Shown here: positions 49,986-62,243 of the stretch, in pieces
Position numbering within the stretch: position 1 is the first letter of the stretch
How the letters are laid out: each line of letters starts with the position of its first letter
NCBI GenBank assembly: GCA_024704765.1
Contig: JAKMXF010000244.1
Span: 177,905-241,904, forward strand
DNA: 64,000 nucleotides
Source: Oopsacas minuta
Lineage: Eukaryota > Porifera > Hexactinellida > Lyssacinosida > Leucopsacidae
Direction: 5' to 3'
Made by a program: the position numbers and the translations under genes
The notes under the pieces: generated by a model
What the model saw: the letters and a program-made list of their open reading frames with translations, nothing else
Told to the model about the DNA's origin: nothing
Database searches by the model: none

Positions 49986-51302
49986 GACAATGGATAATAA
50001 AATCCTAAAATTTGAAATATTCTGTTAATTCGAGGTAGGTAGTGCCAGTATATTCTGTCGCGTAGCAACCAATAACACAATAAAATGTTGCTGTCTAAAT
50101 ATTATTCAGCTAAGTAGGAGCGCAAGCTGTCGCGGAGCAATCTAGCAAGCGAATCGCGGTAGTTCTATTGACCTCGGGTGTGACATAAAAATATATGTTT
50201 TGAAAACTCGATTCAGTCTCTACTGCCTTGCAACATTTGGCTCATATGATTATCTTGTATTGATTTAAGAATGCTCCATTATATTAGTGAAATTCTTCTG
50301 TTAGACTTTACTGGGAATATACTCATGTACAGGGTGATACACACAAGTGGCCGGGCTAGCCCACCGCTATTAGTGGGGCATAGGCCCCACCTACCGCAGC
50401 ATCTGATTACCACTCAATCAATTATTCCAAAATTATTTACTACAAATGCAAAGCTGCATTCAAACTGTATGAAATAAACTTAGAATTCTGTGGCTGTAAA
50501 TAATTCGGAATGATGAACCTGGTTATAGGGTTTCCCTTGCAGGAGTACTCTTGGCTAGTAAAAATATTGGGAGTGAAATAATACTCTCGTTACCCTTAGA
50601 AGGTAGTGGGGGACCGCAGCTCCCCTTGCTCCCCAGGATCTACGCACATGCAGGTGGTCCCACTGAAGGCATGGATGATCCAAGTGAACTGAGAGTACGT
50701 TACCTGAACCCATTAAGTATTGAAGATGAATTCGATAGGGTTTAATTCACAAAAATATGATGGAAACCACTCTGGGTTGCATCATGTATTCTATTTTCTA
50801 TACCTCTATGACAAGAAGCGATATCAACGATTGATGACAAAGGAATATGAAATCATTGAAATTCAACCAATTGCTGCCCAAAATTACATTCTAACACTTC
50901 CCCAACGAATTGATAGAAATCGGACTTTATACTTCAATCAAGATCATGGTGTGATGATCCAGTCTAACATTCGCGTATACTGCACAAAGAGTGGTGGGAT
51001 GTAGCGAAATTAAATATAGCACAGGAAAACAGTGGTAGGTCCCGCAGTTAATAATATGTTAAACAACTAACCTGTAGTGAATGATACTTGAATAAATTAA
51101 TAAAGGATATAATATTAATACTTCATGAAATACAATACTTCAATGAAATACAATCTTATCATTGTTGTAGAAACATAGATTGAAATTGATTGCCGTATAA
51201 TATTTAGAAATTTCCATTCATAAATATCGATTGAAAACCGCAACAAGTTGCCTCTAAGGGAATTCTGCATCAGAAATCCGATATTGGCTAATTATAAATA
51301 TA

Positions 51303-52635
51303 CAGGGGCATTCAATAAATACTAATCATACCATCTAAAACTATAGATACTTGTGTAAAGTTGGTAATTTTTGCAATGAATGTTCAAAGTAGTCTCCTTT
51401 ATACGCTACAACTGAATTTAGCCTTTTAATCCAATTTACAAATGTCTTTCTGTACTCATCCTTGGGAATGACTTCAAGGTATCTGTAAATTGCCCGACCG
51501 AGGCTGAGCCGATCCTCAAATTCGCGTCCGGAGAGGTTATCTTTGAGTTTTCTAAACAGCCAGAAGTCACATGGGGCTATATCAGGGGAGTAAGGTGGAT
51601 GTGGAACTTCGTGCATACCCATATCTTTAATTTTTTGCCTTACAGCCAAAGATTTATGCGTCTAGCATTATCGTGCAAAATTTTGAGACCACGAGTTCCA
51701 GTCTTTGGACGACGCTTAAGATAATCTTTTTCGACCTCAGGCAACACCACATCTGCGTAAAATTGTCCTGTGAGTGTCTGACCTTTGGGAACAGGGATTT
51801 GGGCTACAGGACCTAGGCCATCGAAAAATATGCAGTACAAGACCTTCGGGGCACGGAAGTCGGATACACAAACAGCTGGGGGTACCTCTCCCTTCTTTAG
51901 CCATACCCTGCCATCTTGCTTTCTGATCGGTGGTTTGAATTGTATCCATGTTTCATCTCCTGTTACTATCTCTAATAACCGCCTAGGGTCACTTCCTTCA
52001 TAAATTTCAAGGTTTTCCTTAGCCATTTGGAGTCTCGCGGCCTTTTGTGGAAAAGTTAAGCAATGTGGTACCCATCGCACTTGGACCTTCCTCAGTTCTA
52101 AATCCGCCTTCAGAATTGTGTGTGCACTTCTCGTTGAAATGCCAACATAGGTAGCTACCTCCTCAACCGAAGAATGCGGAAAAGATTTGACATATTCCCT
52201 TACTTCACTCAATTTGTCATTGTTGGTCGCCAGTTTTGGTGCTCCAGGACGAGAGGCGTCTTGGACAGAGTTCCTACCTTCCCTTAATAGGCTCACCCAC
52301 CTCCTGACAGTTGAATATGATAAAGTATCTTCTCCACATATCGTTGCCAGCTCGTCATGAATAGACTTTGGAGGGATTTCGAGAATGGTGCGAAATTTGA
52401 TGTACGTTCGTTGTTCAAGTTCCGAAAAATTTGGACAAGAAGCCATGAAAATGTAAAGGAGAAAATGTAGGTTTCCAAAAATAACTGAAACTTAGGAAAT
52501 AATTAAGTGATTAACTCTCTCTAAGTTTTGTTAGAAAGTTGAAATATGGTTCTATATAATTGCACTGAGAAATACTAGCTCAGAACTGCTATTTCATTAA
52601 AATATACAGTGATTAGTATATATTGAATGCCCCTG
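51303..52635 (-). mobile_element. mariner element, 1333 bp, best preserved in the window
   Basis: The tips caggggcattcaata and, after one mismatch, atactaatca are inverted at both ends (51303-51328, 52610-52635). TA lies outside both (51301-51302, 52636-52637). Confidence 0.93.
51341..52446 (-). pseudogene. mariner transposase with a single frameshift
   Basis: The start at 52446 gives MASCPNFSELEQRTYIKFRT. The helix-turn-helix region contains SYSTVRRWVSLLREG, the hinge DASRPGAP and the second helix set VGISTRSAHTILKAD; the linker is WVPHCLTFPQKAARLQ. The first catalytic motif is IVTGDETWIQF, the second ILHDNAR. Directly after it one base is missing (about 51661), and the other frame continues with AVRQKIKDMGMHEVPH and YSPDIAPCDFWLFRKLKDNL, the third catalytic motif. 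With that base counted, 34 residues separate the last two aspartates, so it is DD34D. The stop is at 51341. No other defect is visible, which marks a recent copy; intact relatives may exist elsewhere in the genome. Confidence 0.94.
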
Positions 52636-54014
52636 TACATAATATCCTTTCAAACGAATTATAGTCTATATGCAAGAAGGATATAGCTTCTTTTGAAAGT
52701 TTGCAGGAGACTATTCATATGTAAGGGGCCCTAGCATTGTTCGACAAAATTGTAATTCCGTGGTGGAAAACTTATCCACCTCCTCGCATAACTAGGCCAA
52801 ATTACAGGATCTGTCAAGCATTGGGTTATATGACATGAACTACTTGGCCTATGTCATAATTCAGCCGTGATTGCATGAGGTTGTAAGATAGATGTAGGAA
52901 TTTGTCCAAATTCCTGGAGTGCAACTAATGATATGTTGACCAATAAAATTAGGAAGTCAAACTTCCGCAAAACATCCAGTACCAATGCTTACACTAATCT
53001 GAGGTAAAGAAGTCTTCAATGAAGGCAAGTAGAGAGCAAAATACAAGTATTAAGTAATTAAAATCAATAGTCTTAACAAACACGATAAGGTGCCATTCAA
53101 AAAGTAGGTATAGATTCAAAATACACCAATCATGATGTAGTCTGACCTTCGAACCACTTCCAAGACCAATATAGAAACTAATCCGAAACAAAATCTTTCC
53201 ACAATAGTCAGAACAAAAAAGAAAAGTACACTAAAGTAGCAATTAGTAACATCAGTCCGACAAATGCAGCGCAAACGCATAAAATAGCGGAAATTTCACT
53301 TGAAAAGGCGTGGACCAAAAACTAATTTAATGACTTACTGTGGTTGCACTGGATCTGGAACACAGCTCTGAGTCATTAATTTCGGAACTTGGTGCCAAAA
53401 ATATGTGGAAAAACCAATCAAGTGACACCTAGATGACAACATCGTGAATTCAGAAGAATATGTAGCAAATGTCAATAGAATTGAGGGAACACTGACGTCG
53501 ACAAAGTAATTTAGTGTGTAAAGAGAATTTAACATGTACATAGCGTCTAGCATAAAGGCCCCGAAAAAGGAGTCACTCGATGGAATTCAAACAAAATGAA
53601 TGTAAGATTATTGAGAATTTTGCGTTGCAAGGGAAAATCCCTCGAAATGGTCAATATGTACAATAAGAGAATAAAAGTACTTGTACGCGACAAAATCTGC
53701 AATGGTATATCGTGGATATACGGCTAATATTTGAAGATGCATACGATAATTAAATTGCAAGAACTATTTGAATATGTTAGTCGAGATTGCCTCCAATAAC
53801 TCGATGAATTATTTTCGTATTACATATGTTCTAGCCTAACATTGCGCGTTAAATAGATAATGAACTAGGAATATACTTCATTCTTAATTGTACACTATTC
53901 AAATGCGATGGAGCTTTTCTGATAGCATTTTCGGATTCTACGGGTATGTGTTAACTCAACATGAAATTTCGAACTGAATAGGGCAAATATTGATGACTTA
54001 TTGGAATTTTTATA

Positions 54015-54220
54015 TTTGTGCCACAAGTGGCAGAGGTGGTAAATCACTCAAAACATTAACACAAGAATGGAACACCGTATAAAATAATTTGCGAATCACA
54101 AAACAGATTTGGAAATATTTGCATACCTCGAATAAGTCGATTTTAAAACATATTAATAGTCATACGAAGTGGCACGCACATACTTTGAATGTGCCACTTC
54201 TGCCACAAATAAGAAAATGC
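54015..54220. repeat. short inverted repeat built on gtgccac
   Basis: The arms are atttgtgccacaagtggcag near 54015 and, inverted, a similar sequence near 54195-54220 (gtgccacttctgccacaaat). About 160 bases lie between. The gtgccac motif also occurs at the inner ends of the arms of the 16079-16979 foldback element, so the two may be related. Confidence 0.4.
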
Positions 54221-55889
54221 TAATGAGTCAATAAGATTTGCTTCTATCACTTCGAAATATTCATACTGGAGTAATACACAATCGTAGAATTCAAATATGC
54301 TATCATAATTGCTCAATTTCATTGAACTTTGTGCAATTAGGAGTAGAATATATTCCTATATTTAATGAGTACATTCATTCTAGAAAATGTATAATTCTGG
54401 AAAATGTGTAATTTGAAAATTCATCGATTTTTGTCTGGAAAATATAAACTATCTTAGTCAAATAGTACTTTAAGGGATATTATAGTATGCATATTCAAAT
54501 ATTCGCCATATCTCCAGAAAATTTCCACTCGGGGCGTCCGATTGAAGCATACTTTTCTCAGGTGGACGAATATGGTTAGTAGATAACAAAAACACATTTT
54601 AGACGTTAGTAGGAATTTGTTAAGGCGTAAAGTTAGTTTAACTAGACTAAAACGTTAACATACTCTTGTATTTATTGGCAACGAGGGCGTCACGGCTATA
54701 GGACAATAGTGGAAATTATTCAGGGGCCTCAAGCCTAAAAGGGCCTTCAAGACTAGGAAATGAGCTCAAAAATCATAACATTATAAGAATGTGCAGAGAA
54801 TTGAATTCGATCAATGCCTCAATTCTCAGTATTTCCTTGTCAATTGGAACTTACAATTACTGTAGAAACTAGATAAACAGACACTCGTAGGGAAATGAAA
54901 ATCTAATCGGTTTATACATATGAAACATTTATTCATCAGAAATACTATCGAATTATAGAGGCCTTCCAGGTGAGACAAGTGTTGGTTTACACAGATTGTA
55001 CTGTATCTCATTTCATAAAATCACACCATCATCATACTTTAAACTGAAATTCAGTTTACGGTCCATTGCCTAGCTAAATTGATATAACTCATCCTGATTG
55101 ATGTAAACTAATTTCGTTGTAGATATTCGTAATCAATGAAAGATTTTACGTCGTTTGTGTGGTCACAAGAACATATTTGGAAACAATTCTTCCTTAGCAA
55201 CAAAGAAATGTGTCATGAATGTGGAAAATACAATTCATAAATCTGCTACGTGGCTCTTCTTTCAATGATACAGAGATTTACATCACTTAAAAGCATATAA
55301 GCAAAGTAACGATCGATATTGGATCGATAGAGAAGATAGACTTGTCCGATTAAATATTTTCAAAATATTTGTCAATTTCTTAGACCCATCGAGATTAAAT
55401 GTTAAATTCAGATACATACAAATTTAACACTTGATTTGAGTATTGAAATAAATGTGTTTAGCTAGACCTACACACCGTCAAAAATCCCACCTTAGTTCTC
55501 GAAGCTTGAATTCAATTCCTCCAACGACTGTTGAGTTTGAAAGAGAGTTTTGGCTGCTGAGCTCTTCATTACAAAAAAGATCTATGTTACGTGATGGCAC
55601 TCTAGATAGTTTCTGTTTTCTGAAATGGTATTTTCAGAAGCTAGATCTTTGGGCCAATTGTTATTTTAATTATTCTTTAGTTATTCTATTTAAACTCAAT
55701 TAATTCTTATGATTTAGATTAGACATTACATTACGTATAGTCAATTATTCAAGTAACTGCTTATTATTAGCAACTGGACTGATAAACGGATATCCGGATA
55801 ATTTAGAACCCTACTCGGCAGTCCATGCCCCGATTTCTCTGAATAATTCAAGTTGTAAGATTTTAATATCCATGGTTCATCAAAATTTA

Positions 55890-56660
55890 ATGCAATGGCC
55901 TTCTCTGGTGACACTGGAGATGCTTAGTCGCTTTTGGTTAGTAATCTCGGCAATTTGTGCCTTGGTCATTAAGAAATTCTGAAATTATTGAAAATTTGTA
56001 CAGTCATAATCCCATGATGAGTTAGCTTTTGGTCAGAATCATGGCGTTTAGACATCTGTCACATTTAGAGGTGTATCTAACTCAAATTTAAAGCATCTAT
56101 CATGTGTATTGGTGGAGCAGTAGATCTAAAGGTGATTTTTCGAAAATCCAAAAGGTGACATTGAGGTCATAATTTCACCATATGTGTGCATTTTATCCAA
56201 GACTCGAACATGTCCGTCAGCCCCAAATATCCCTCTATTCCAAAATCAGCCCTGCGGGCCTTCCAGTTTCTTCAATCTATCCTAGACATACATATATATA
56301 TATATATATATATACATATATATTGGCCAGCTCGGACAAGTTTGCGTCTTGGACCAAAATTCATATTTGTGATGAAATTATGATGTCATTGTCACCTTAT
56401 TGAATTTTCGAAAATCATGTTATTAACCACTGTTCAACAAATAAACTTGATAGAAGTTGGAAATTCATATCAGATGTATCCCTCCATCTGACAAACGTCC
56501 GAAGTAATGATTCAGACCCAGAGCTAACACATCATGGGATTCATACCTTATCATGACTACAATTGTTTTCCAAATTTCGGAAAAATTTCAGAATTTCAAA
56601 GTATCTGAGTCATAAAGAGCTCAGATTGCTAACCAAGAGCTCCAGCAAGTCTTGCAATCT
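55890..56660. repeat. foldback repeat with TA-repeat centre, copy B
   Basis: It has two long imperfect inverted arms around a TA-rich repeat (56291-56324). The outer left arm (gacactggagatgcttagtc near 55909) matches, inverted, both its own right arm (near 56625) and the right arm of copy A (tccagtgtcacagaaggcca near 49949). The inner arms share ccaagactcgaacatgtccg and the inverse of ggacaagtttgcgtcttgga. No coding potential. Confidence 0.7.
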
Positions 56661-56812
56661 AAATTCGAGTAATTTCTTTGCCATTCTCTTCTCTTACATA
56701 TTTCTGGAGGATTGAATTTATACGAGGCGATCTTCCAAAAAGACAGACAATTCTGCGAACTTTGGAAAATACTTCTTCTATCCACGTTCTAAATAAAAGG
56801 CGAGGAATACTA

Positions 56813-57058
56813 CCTGCCTGGCCAAAGGTATTGGAACACCCTGCCACAATTAATACCTGAAACAAAGGGTATGCTATCACAGTTGTATAAGCTAAAGATG
56901 TTTCAAAAAATGTTGAACATAAATATATCATAAAACGAATGATAACAAGCTATTGTTCTACTTTCTGCAATATCCATCGAATCTTTCAACATATTCTCAT
57001 CTAATGCCACTTGTGCACAAGTTGTAAACAGTGTTCCAATACTTTTGGCCAGGCAGTG
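56813..57058. mobile_element. Tc1/mariner-type MITE, 246 bp
   Basis: The tips tgcctggccaaaggtattgg and, inverted, tgcctggccaaaagtattgg differ at one base, and TA lies just outside both ends (56811-56812, 57059-57060). There is no room for a transposase. The parent element is not in the window. Confidence 0.8.
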
Positions 57059-57092
57059 TATCATATATATGCCCACTTTTGAATCGATAATT

Positions 57093-57093
57093 G

Positions 57094-57132
<39 letters not shown>
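57093..57132. repeat. ATC/GAT trinucleotide microsatellite
   Basis: About 13 perfect units of atc (gat on the other strand) directly follow the MITE. It should vary in length between individuals. Confidence 0.9.
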
Positions 57133-57320
57133 ATAAAATCACAAACAGCTAAGGGAATTTCGGAAGCACAACAAATCTGTCGTTGCGGCTTGATAAACTT
57201 GCAATACTTGACCATAACATAAGCTTCATCATTAACCTTTTCCAGTTGGCATACTTCATGTAATCCTTTGCATTCAAAAAAACAAAACTCGTCTTTGGTA
57301 TGCAGATATATATTCATAAA
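57129..57320 (-). pseudogene. unrecognised coding relic
   Basis: The minus-strand frame reads TKDEFCFFECKGLHEVCQLE, then DEAYVMVKYCKFIKPQRQIC and a stop directly after CDFI. The composition, the mixed hydrophobic and charged pattern and several cysteines look like real protein, not random translation. It lies inside a UBR4 intron, and the UBR4 exon order leaves no place for it in that gene. It is most likely a piece of a transposon gene with the rest lost. I do not recognise the family. Confidence 0.35.
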
Positions 57321-58999
57321 CCTACGATTTCGGCAGGACGTATACTCTTCGAAAGATATCTAGTACCATTCATAATCAAGTTAGGAAATTGTTTCAACAA
57401 TATTTCTTCAATACTTTTCCAGAAGGAAATTAAATAAGCAGTTCTTTGGCACGAGGGTGGACTATATCCTTATTCCATTAAAGACGTCTTTATGAATGAA
57501 CTTTATACTATTTCATGAATGATAAATCCTTCTAAAACAGAAAGTCTCGAAATGATAATTGCGAGAGATTCCTTCTTGACATATTACATAATGTCTATTT
57601 TCACTTTACATTTCTACGCAACTGTTTCTGTCATAACGTAAAATCCAATTATATGCTTAGACCGAGAATAATTTCACATTACACTAGTTCAACCACCTTT
57701 GCAACAAACCAGTGCAATACATATATTGCATCTGCTAAATCGCCTAGAAGTGAATACTGATCCCAAACTTCAGACATTTTCGACAGGATAGACATTAAGT
57801 AAATGAATAATTACAAGATGTAGAAACTAGCAATTGTTGTCATAAAATAGCTACAAATAGCACATATCGAGTATCCGAACGTGTGCCACTATAAACAATG
57901 AAAAGAGGTAAATGAAGAACGTCAAAAGCAGCGAAAAACTATCATAGTGGGTTATTCGCTTCCCATAGGGGAAATTTTCAAATTTACATCCTGTCAATAT
58001 ATATTGAGAATGATTAGAAATATGTGCGTCTATCCAAATCTACCATTTCTCTAAATCTGAATCAGTTTACATTTTTATTGTACTATCTGAAAGTATTACC
58101 AAATTATTTGTACACTATCAAATAAATTACTGGGTGTAGTGTTAATGTTAATTTTCCAACTCAAACCCAATTTCTGTGAAATTAAAATAATTTTCTGTAA
58201 TTAACCTTTGTGATGATACAGCATAATTTTGGGTTATAGAATATGAATAATGCGAACATATTTTATTATGAACAAAAGTTTCTGGCACTTTCTCACAAAT
58301 ATTCAGGATATTACACGCATGACACATTATCAAAAAAACTACTCTATAAATGTTTGTTCAACGAAGTTCTCCGGAACCCAATAATACCAACATTCCATTC
58401 TATACTTTTGGTCACTATGGTATGTCAAGCTAAACTGTCACTATATTGATGTAATGTCTAAATCAACTATTATTCACCTGGCTCCCAAAATACAATCTAA
58501 CTTATTATAATGTTGCTACATTTGTTTAAACATTATCAGTGACTTCTAGCAAGTGTTTGACAGTAGAACCAATTTCTGAACTGTCGCAATTTCAGTTCGC
58601 TTTACAACCTCGTTGATGTTCCAACTCTAAGCACTTCTTACATTTGAGACAGTTAGGAAACTTCTCATTGAGTACTAACTTTCCTATTAAGTATACTCGG
58701 GACAATATGTCTTTCACTTCTGAAAGGAAATCTGATTTCACAAATGATAGTAACTAAACCTGTGTATTAGCTTATGTGCCTGTTCCAAACTTTCTTCAGT
58801 TAATCTCTTAAGTCTACGAATATCATTCAGATCTATAAATTGATAGGTATGTTACAGAAATTTTTGAGAAACGAACAAACAAACTGAATTACAAGTGCTA
58901 ATGTTCCCACTTCTGCCAGGTTGGTCAAAACTGAATATTTGCAACTTCTTTAATTCATTGTGTAATCAGTTTATGGCTTGTTCTTATGTTTACACGATC

Positions 59000-59460
59000 A
59001 GCCCAGCTATGTTTTCCCGCTGCTATTCGATAAAATAATTAAGGAACCAATAAGTATACGTAAGTATGATTGCAAGGGTGCAATAGGAAGGTTCTCAATT
59101 GAAATTGCAGGTTCATGAGTGATTCCAGCTTGTTGTCGGGAATGATAAGCTGTAAGCTCCTTTCCATCAGAAGTTAGCTCTACGGTAATGTCTTTGATCG
59201 TTTGGGATGTCAATCAAGCGGAAAACCTGCTATTACAACTTCAGGACCTAATTCATCAGTTTGACTTGCGAAGCAACATTGACAAGCAACGCCACCGTAG
59301 CCAGTAAATATGGCACACATTTCACCATCTCACATTGAGGCCTTAATTTCACTATTTACATGTCCACCTTCATTCTCGAAGCCAGTTGAGTTGAGTTCTT
59401 TAATTTGTTGATTCAAGAAATTCACTAGAGCCCCACTGTAGGCATGAAAGGCGGGCACAA
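59000..59460 (-). pseudogene. unrecognised transposon-like coding relic
   Basis: Several minus-strand pieces follow each other in order: ALVNFLNQQIKELNSTGFEN, then CAIFTGYGGVACQCCFASQT, a stop after FPLD, then SQTIKDITVELTSDGKELTA and RQQAGITHEPAISIENLPIA leading into PLQSYLRI. The pattern of a Cys-Cys pair, then ITHEP and PLxxxLRI resembles uncharacterised repeat-encoded proteins of invertebrates. Two stops interrupt it and no terminal repeats were found. The function is unknown. Confidence 0.45.
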
Positions 59461-60011
59461 TTACCATTTGTAATTAATTCTCGCTGCTTAAGCGCTTACG
59501 AGGTAAAGAAGTATACGAAAGTGGCGGTAATGCTCCCTAGTGAATAGCTGAAATTTTGTTGCAATGATGCATTCGACCAAGCTTGTTATGGGCCGGAATC
59601 CAGTCAAATTTGAACTTGAAATCCAATTTGAATAATAATGTAAATTCCATAGAAATCGAAACACAAAAGATAATCCTCATATAGCTCTGTGTAATCGTGT
59701 AAATCAGAGGATTTATTCATAGTCGCTGCTAATGTAATATTTTACATGATGGGCATGAGACATTTAACCCTTACTAAAATATGTAAACTGGTGTGGATGT
59801 GATGCAAAGAACATTTTGAAGACCACACAAGTGCTAAAAGTTGGCACAGAGACTAGGGCTCGTGCCCTATATGCCAGGGTCCCCACAAATCTCCTGTCCG
59901 CCCACCTCCCCAGATAATTCATTTCTGCCCATAGATAAATACTTTGGGGGTCCCGATATGGATGCTACTGAGTAGAGTTCGCTAAACATTCAAAAAGTAA
60001 CATCATTCAAT

Positions 60012-60620
60012 ATGCAAAAATGGTTTAGATATTTAATTGAAAATCCGGTAGATGTTCTCATCAGCGAAGAAAAGAAGAAAGTGTTATCTCTTGCGAATAA
60101 TGATATGCAATTAAGAAAAGTCATAGTTTATCTCCTCATTGATGTAGTCATTACATTAGCTCAATTAAAACTGCTCTTTCTTTGTCATCTTGAGAGAAGT
60201 ATCAACGAATAAAGGTGTTTTCAAGGGAATTGTCGACATATTTCTCCTTTTTATAGCTAAGAAAGACCAGTTATCTATTGTAATAAGATATGTGAATGAT
60301 AATGGTAATTAGATGAATTTTTACTGACTTGATTGATGTTAATCGGTACGTGGTCTAGGTTATGATGGATGTGTACAATGGACGGTAGATATAATGGAGT
60401 GCAGAATTCAATTCAAGTAAAGACCCTAAAGCATATTTTGTACATAGCTATGGGCATTGGTTGAACCTGGTTACTGTTGACTCTTGTAGACGAAATGTGA
60501 ACACTAAAAATTGCTTTGGTCTAAGGCGAAAGCTATATACATTCTCTGAAGGTAGCATGATGGGATATGGGGATTTAAAGATATTCAGATATTATGTTAT
60601 GCCAGTTAGGGTGAAGGAAA
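60012..60620 (+). pseudogene. DUF4371/ZMYM1-like hAT transposase fragment
   Basis: The first open part has LRKVIVYLLIDVVITLAQLK and LLFLCHLERSINE, matching the family's conserved stretch ending in LALRGHDES. After a one-base shift comes NKGVFKGIVDIFLLFI, the GNF-x-x-L motif. Further on, in alternating frames, are RGLGYDGCVQ, GRYNGVQNSIQ and AYFVHSYGHWLNLVTVDSCR, which align with the family's GYDGA, the sGVQ and the HC-x-x-H-x-LNL motifs. The first catalytic and the dimerisation parts are missing or unreadable. Confidence 0.72.
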
Positions 60621-61935
60621 TAAAATAGGCATACTTAAACAACTAAGTGAACCTAGATGGTCTTCAAAAGTTGTCGGAATATGGTAAGTGAGCCATCAAA
60701 TTGATGGAAATTTTATGCAGATTTTGATTATCACCAAGAAAATGCTAAATATCTGATTCAAGAAAGTTAGATATATTTGAATTATTTCCTCATAGTTATG
60801 AAGGTGGGCCATTGGAGCTGATAATAAGAAAAGATAACTTCGATCGACTGCTATCAGGGGTTATATACCACTATATTTCGAAAAATCACTATAAGATGGG
60901 TATTGATAAGGAGATTTGAATTGAGCGGAATTTAGAAAGAGTAATTATAGCTCTAAAAAACATATTCGATTACTTTGGAATCCGAAATAACGGACAATAG
61001 AGGGTCACTGGTGTACGACCCTGTTAATTTTGATGCTCTCTTTGTGTTGGCATTTTGTCCAAATATTTGTCAAGTTTTTATAAAACAAAACACTGAAAAT
61101 AATAATCCAAATTTTTAATATAGTCAAATTTAACGGTAATTTCACCAAAAGTATTCTTCTAGAGGTTGGTGATAAAATGATATTCACAGGTATGGAGCTA
61201 TGTTTTAGACCGATGATAATTAAGGGAGATAAGGTAATCAAATTAACTAGATAATTTTGAAAGTAATTGATAAATCAGTGTAGTGAGCCAATCTGATTTC
61301 ATTGCCCACTTCCTAAACCTTTGTAGTATATTTTGATAATTATCTCTGAACAATATCGCGTAATGATGAAGAAAGACAATCTTGAGATATTTAAGATTAT
61401 GTCAGCTTGGTAATATATATCAAAATGTATTACAAGGCCGTTGGAAGTTGATTTGCATAATAAATTGGCTATTCTGATTAAACAGTATCATAAATATTGA
61501 TAAAGATCTGTGATCTATGGTATCTAAAGGAATTATATATCGCGCCAACTTTTGTATAACAATTTCTTGATATATATTCCAGTAAATTATCTACAAAATA
61601 TCACTTTGAAATAGACTATTGAATATTTGACATTCTAATAGGCATCAAAGAATGACAGAATTCAACAGAAAGTATAATTACTCACTAGAAAAATCATTTG
61701 ATACATAACTGGAATACTTACATATATTGGTATTATAGTTTTGCTGGACTAAGTATATGCAATACACTTAATAGGATAAAAATTAACCGTTTCTGAAAAA
61801 GTAAACTACATATATGCAAATACTTTGGTCGAAATCTACATTCATAATCCACAATCCCAATGAATTCTGAGGCCTTTTGTATAGCTACTCATGTCAAAAA
61901 ATATAGAAAAAGGATAATGAAAGGACAAGAATCAC

Positions 61936-62243
61936 CTGGTCTGCCTTTTCTAAAAGATTTGTTATACTTGTAATAGTATATTTCCTTCCTTCTTCATCGT
62001 TAATAGACTCAAATGAGGAACAAGCCTTGGCACAAAGCATATAATCAAACTTTCCATACTTTGAAAAACCACAAGAGTTACAAAGAAACGGATCTTTTTC
62101 GTCGTAGTTGATTGCCCGGCATTTGTGACATTGGAAAACATTTTCACTACAATTGGCACAAATCCCTGGGTGTACTGGAACTGGAGCACTACATCTTGGA
62201 CATTGGAGAGTTTCAGGTGTTGTTTGTACATTCTCATATAGAT
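61936..62243 (-). CDS. UBR4: UBR4-like E3 ubiquitin ligase, internal exon with four CxxC pairs
   Basis: First of four UBR4 exons in the window, in gene order. The acceptor (tttcgttatag before the exon) and donor (CAG followed by GTGATT) are canonical. The 308 bases give two bases that finish a split codon plus 102 full codons. The translation opens with LYENVQTTPETLQCPRCSAP and has CxxC pairs at residues 14-17, 28-31, 38-41 and 54-57, then the conserved stretch INYDEKDPFLCNSCGF and an end at LLEKADQ. From memory this follows vertebrate UBR4 almost residue by residue. The four pairs should bind zinc. UBR4 is a very large cytosolic N-recognin ubiquitin ligase with roles in protein quality control and autophagy. 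The exon ends in phase 0, which fits the next exon. The exon upstream, which should end in one base of a split codon, was not found before position 64000. Confidence 0.93.

Larger units (their letters stand above)
44327..61935 (-). other. UBR4: UBR4 intron, 17.6 kb, filled with transposons
   Basis: Phase 0 intron between the CxxC exon and the next one. It contains a pogo relic, two foldback repeats, one young mariner, a MITE and several coding relics. I see nothing recognisable in 47440-48300, 50000-51302, 52636-55890, 57320-58990 and 60700-61935, apart from short palindromes mentioned elsewhere. Confidence 0.88.

Noticed and set aside
51737-52003. Overlapping frames on both strands inside the 51-52 kb mariner.
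   Set aside because: Shadows of the transposase reading frame.
56659-56931. Minus-strand frame of 90 codons as a possible gene.
   Set aside because: A large part is covered by the tip of the MITE at 56813, and the rest resembles nothing I know.
56903-57142. Minus-strand frame starting with a run of aspartates.
   Set aside because: It is translation of the GAT microsatellite and the MITE.
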